Shown one piece after another: positions 21,652 to 24,047 of a stretch of DNA of 24,047 bases. The DNA lies in the NCBI GenBank assembly GCA_964593455.1, contig CAZQHK010000054.1:1-24047 (forward strand). The letters run 5' to 3'. The notes beneath the pieces were generated by a model. The model did not search any database, was not told the DNA's origin, and saw only the letters and a list, made by a program, of their open reading frames with translations. The stretch is from CAZQHK01 sp964593455 (lineage in GTDB: Bacteria; Muiribacteriota; CAYSPT01). The position numbers and the translations under genes were made by a program. Position 1 is the first letter of the stretch. Every line of letters begins with the position of its first letter.

Positions 21652-22848
21652 ATGAATTACCACTGTGTAAAAGGAAAACTGTCGACGCTGGTCAAACCGG
21701 GGGACGAACCTCTGAACGTGGTTCTCAAGGGAGCCGTCCGGCGGACAATTTTCCACAACACTCTCTTCGGATTTCCCGGTCACCCGATCGCGATCCGCGA
21801 AGAAGACGATACCGGCCGTACCATCCAGCTTCAGAACACCACTTTCGGACCGGCACTACCCCTGCTCCACCGGAAGTTTGCCGCTACGCGTTCAAAAAGG
21901 GTCAAGGAGTCCGGGAGAAAACTTCAACTCCCGGGCGGCACGTTTGATATCGTATTGATACCGAGCGAGGTCGATCTTAAACCGGGCAGTATTCAACTGC
22001 CGGAGCATGGATTGCGGTACCTGCTGGTCAGTGACGTATACGATCCCGGCCGCTACGACATCGATACCGTTTTGAGGTACCTATCCGGTATTGCTTATTT
22101 CCGTACTTTCCGGAACGGCCTCGTCAAACTGATCGAGATCACCCATTGTCTCTCCCGGGAAGAAGAGGAACGGTTGCTGCACGGTCTAATCAACCGGGAA
22201 CCATCCATCTATTCCACCATCACCGACCTGCTCTTCTCCATCTATCTCTTCCCACTTCTGACCAGACAGGAACGGTTTGAGTTTCTGTCGGGAATCGATG
22301 ATTACCGGCTGGCCCGATCCATGCGGGAGATGGACGGATTCATACGAAAGTCGGTGGAAGAGTCTCTCTCAAAACGTCGGAGAACCTGGATAGATACCCT
22401 GCTTCACGAACTCAAAGTCGAGTCGCCGGCCATCAACAAAGACGCGATCAATGATCTCAATCGGGAGTTCAAAGGTTTCCTGGAGGATCACTTCAGCCGC
22501 GTGCTGCTACCGCAGGGAAACACCTGTCTCACGGTGGATAGGGAAACATTCAAAGAGGACCTGGAAGAGATTCAGGGAGCGCTACTCTGCTTAAGCGGCG
22601 CCGGTTTCGAAAAGTGCCTGATACCCGTTGGCCGGATATTCAATCACATTGTCTTCATGCTGACCGTGGATGCCGGGCTGGTGCTGGCCTTCAACCGCAC
22701 TAGTTGCCTGGAGTTCGAGAACATGCCGGCGAACAGTTATCTCTTTGTTCCCTGCGAATCCACTGAAGATCCAATCTATCTTTCTCTGTATATCCATGGG
22801 AAACTGGTGGAAGGCGCCTTTAAGCGCTTCCCTGAGCAACGAGTCTAA
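21652..22848 (+). CDS. Unrecognised 398-residue protein, last of the swivel-domain cluster
   Basis: 398 residues, soluble, no signal peptide. I cannot place it in a family. The first 130 residues are strand-rich with many Gly/Pro turns (GFPGHPIAIREED, NTTFGPALPLL, LQLPGGTFDIVLIP). The middle (about 140-280) is helical with ITHCLSREEEERLLHGL and SLSKRRRTWIDTLLHELK. The last 110 are again strand-rich (LIPVGRIFNHIVFMLTVDAG, YLFVPCESTEDPIYLSLYI). ATG 21652 is 35 bases after the previous stop with no ribosome site, so the start is less certain. It converges on the beta-propeller gene 18 bases away, with no terminator hairpin seen between them. Confidence 0.7.
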   Translation: MNYHCVKGKLSTLVKPGDEPLNVVLKGAVRRTIFHNTLFGFPGHPIAIREEDDTGRTIQLQNTTFGPALPLLHRKFAATRSKRVKESGRKLQLPGGTFDIVLIPSEVDLKPGSIQLPEHGLRYLLVSDVYDPGRYDIDTVLRYLSGIAYFRTFRNGLVKLIEITHCLSREEEERLLHGLINREPSIYSTITDLLFSIYLFPLLTRQERFEFLSGIDDYRLARSMREMDGFIRKSVEESLSKRRRTWIDTLLHELKVESPAINKDAINDLNREFKGFLEDHFSRVLLPQGNTCLTVDRETFKEDLEEIQGALLCLSGAGFEKCLIPVGRIFNHIVFMLTVDAGLVLAFNRTSCLEFENMPANSYLFVPCESTEDPIYLSLYIHGKLVEGAFKRFPEQRV

Positions 22849-22866
22849 ACCACCGCTACGAAAGCT

Positions 22867-23856
22867 CTATGGTGTCACCAATTTCTTGATGGTAAACTTA
22901 TCCGGAAAAGCCTGGATAGTGTAAATGGTCCCGTCCGGGGCTACCCAATCGGGAGTGGTTACCTGAATACCTTCATCAAGCGGAGCGGTCCTTATGCTCC
23001 TGGATATGGCACCTTCGGTGTTGAACGCTACATAGTAACGATGCCGGTCGGTGTCGTAGGTGACGTAGAACGAGCTTCCGGCATCGAATCCCACGGGTTT
23101 GACATACTTGATATCCTCATCGGACAGGATTGTTCCCAGCAGTTCCACCGGAACTCCGTTTTCATCGTAGATCATCACGTTCCGGGATTTCACGTCACCG
23201 TCAAAGACGATCTGGTGAATGTTCCCAAAAGTGTCCACGGCTACGGAGGTCAAACCCTGATAAGCGGTGACAAAAGTTCCCCGCGGGGTAAAAGCTATGG
23301 TTCGGGCCATAGACAGGTCTTCCACATACACTTTTCCGGTCTCATCGGTGTGGATCTTGTTGATCTGCCTGAACTCTCCCGGCCCGGTCCCCGTTTTACC
23401 AACTGTCCGTAAAAAATCTCCGGTTGAAGTAACAACCAGCACCCGGTTGTTGCCGGCATCCGCCAAATAGAGCTTTCCGGGCTCCCTCAAAACCAGGTCA
23501 ATCACCAGTGGATCATGCTCCAGGGCCGCGGTCTTTTTAATACGCTTTAGATCAATTTCACCAACCGGTTTCCCATTTTCGGAACATACCAGCAGACGAA
23601 AATTCAGGACATCGGCAATGTACAGTTTTCCGTCGGCCGCGGTGAGAAACGCCGTGGGACCGAACATGAGACCGTCGGGAATAACACCGTCTTCCACCAC
23701 CCACCGAAGCTGGTTTTTGGTATCACCGTTCTCGAAGGAAGCAATGTCAGTCCAGGACCCCATCTCAACCGCCTTCGCTCCAAACGACATCAGCAGAACA
23801 ACACATCCGGCAAGAAGAACCTGCACCGGGACGCGCCTTAAAAACCGGTTTTTCAT
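22867..23856 (-). CDS. Secreted NHL-repeat-like beta-propeller protein
   Basis: 329 residues. Residues 1-30 form a signal peptide (RRVPVQVLLAGCVVLLMSFG, likely cut after AKA); the Cys inside the core is not a proper lipobox. Propeller-type repeats follow: FLTAADGKLYIADVLNFRLL, KLYLADAGNNRVLVVTSTGD and KIHTDETGKVYVED, with GKTGTGPGEF between blades. The YLADAGNNRV and TVGKTGTGPGEF patterns are those of NHL repeats, which mediate protein or ligand binding. It is extracytoplasmic; its target is unknown. ATG 23856 has AGGAG nine bases upstream. A partial gene upstream on the same strand may be co-transcribed. Confidence 0.85.
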   Translation of the reverse strand: MKNRFLRRVPVQVLLAGCVVLLMSFGAKAVEMGSWTDIASFENGDTKNQLRWVVEDGVIPDGLMFGPTAFLTAADGKLYIADVLNFRLLVCSENGKPVGEIDLKRIKKTAALEHDPLVIDLVLREPGKLYLADAGNNRVLVVTSTGDFLRTVGKTGTGPGEFRQINKIHTDETGKVYVEDLSMARTIAFTPRGTFVTAYQGLTSVAVDTFGNIHQIVFDGDVKSRNVMIYDENGVPVELLGTILSDEDIKYVKPVGFDAGSSFYVTYDTDRHRYYVAFNTEGAISRSIRTAPLDEGIQVTTPDWVAPDGTIYTIQAFPDKFTIKKLVTP

Positions 23857-23915
23857 GTATCATGCTCCTTCTCAGATTAGCTCCGTAAAGCTCTATGCAC
23901 ACGCAGAAACCGGGC

Positions 23916-24047
23916 TCATGACCGGCCCAGATGGTCGAGCATCTCGTCGGTTCGGTGCATCCGGTAAACACCGGCCCAGCGGCTCCGGTAACTTCGGGGC
24001 AGAACTTCAATCCGTACGCCCGTGCTCCCCTGCTTGCCATAGATATA
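23916..24047 (-). CDS. 3' end of an unidentified gene (truncated by the window)
   Basis: Open on the minus strand from the window edge to TGA at 23916-23918, 43 codons. The translation contains GSTGVRIEVLPRSYRSRWAG and ends DEMLDHLGRS. Amino acid and codon use match the neighbouring genes better than the overlapping alternative frame. The stop lies 59 bases before the propeller gene start, a common operon spacing. Too short to identify. Confidence 0.45.
   Translation of the reverse strand, partial: YIYGKQGSTGVRIEVLPRSYRSRWAGVYRMHRTDEMLDHLGRS

Noticed and set aside
21618..21947. Plus-strand 109-codon frame overlapping the start of the 398-residue protein
   Set aside because: Arg/Pro/Ser-rich out-of-frame shadow of the better-composed 398-residue frame.
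23765..24040. Minus-strand 91-codon frame at the right edge
   Set aside because: It overlaps the signal-peptide region and ribosome site of the propeller gene; the alternative frame ending at 23916 leaves a normal intergenic gap and looks more protein-like.
1..24047. CRISPR array, insertion sequence, prophage, tRNA or rRNA
   Set aside because: No regularly spaced repeats, transposase or integrase motifs, or recognisable structural RNA sequences were seen on either strand.

Overview
The window looks like chromosomal DNA of an anaerobic, Gram-positive-type bacterium, most likely a Clostridia-like member of the Bacillota. The grounds are strong AGGAGG-type ribosome sites, sigma-A-like promoters, a ferredoxin-fused EtfA with a clostridial-looking EtfB, an archaeal/clostridial-type split glutamate synthase and a KaiC-like/XRE regulator. 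This placement is inference from gene content; no rRNA, tRNA, CRISPR array or insertion sequence was seen.

Layout. (1) 173-2020 (+) encodes an exported PIG-L deacetylase fused to a GH3 (NagZ-like) domain whose two halves are in reversed order. A short scar region follows (2021-2144). (2) 2145-13120 (-) is a tightly packed seven-gene operon, in transcription order: degenerate KaiC-like/XRE regulator, etfB, ferredoxin-etfA, FMN glutamate synthase subunit, glutaminase/GXGXG glutamate synthase subunit, asnB, and an EamA-type transporter preceded by a possible leader peptide. No NADPH-dependent small subunit (GltD) is present. The simplest reading is a glutamate synthase fed by an electron transfer flavoprotein, with asparagine synthetase using the same glutamine/glutamate pool. 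(3) 13265-13452 (-) is a remnant of nadE, with a radical SAM gene upstream that has a good promoter and paired TGTATACA sites. (4) 15230-17719 (-) holds an envelope cluster: a GIDE-domain membrane protein, a possible 26-residue protein, a large prepilin-like protein with a calcium-loop motif, and a bitopic protein with a repeated basic/Trp segment. (5) 17795-18328 (+) GNAT acetyltransferase converges on (6) an RlmL/YpsC-type rRNA methyltransferase. (7) 19554-22848 (+) is a four-gene run: a stand-alone phosphohistidine swivel domain, a membrane-anchored rhodanese-like protein and two proteins I do not recognise. (8) 22867-23856 (-) is a secreted NHL-type beta-propeller, and the window ends inside the 3' end of another minus-strand gene.

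The two regions most likely to hold undescribed biology are the ETF-glutamate synthase operon and the swivel/rhodanese/unknown cluster. The rearranged PIG-L-GH3 protein is the most unusual single protein. All functional calls come from reading motifs by eye; no database search was possible.
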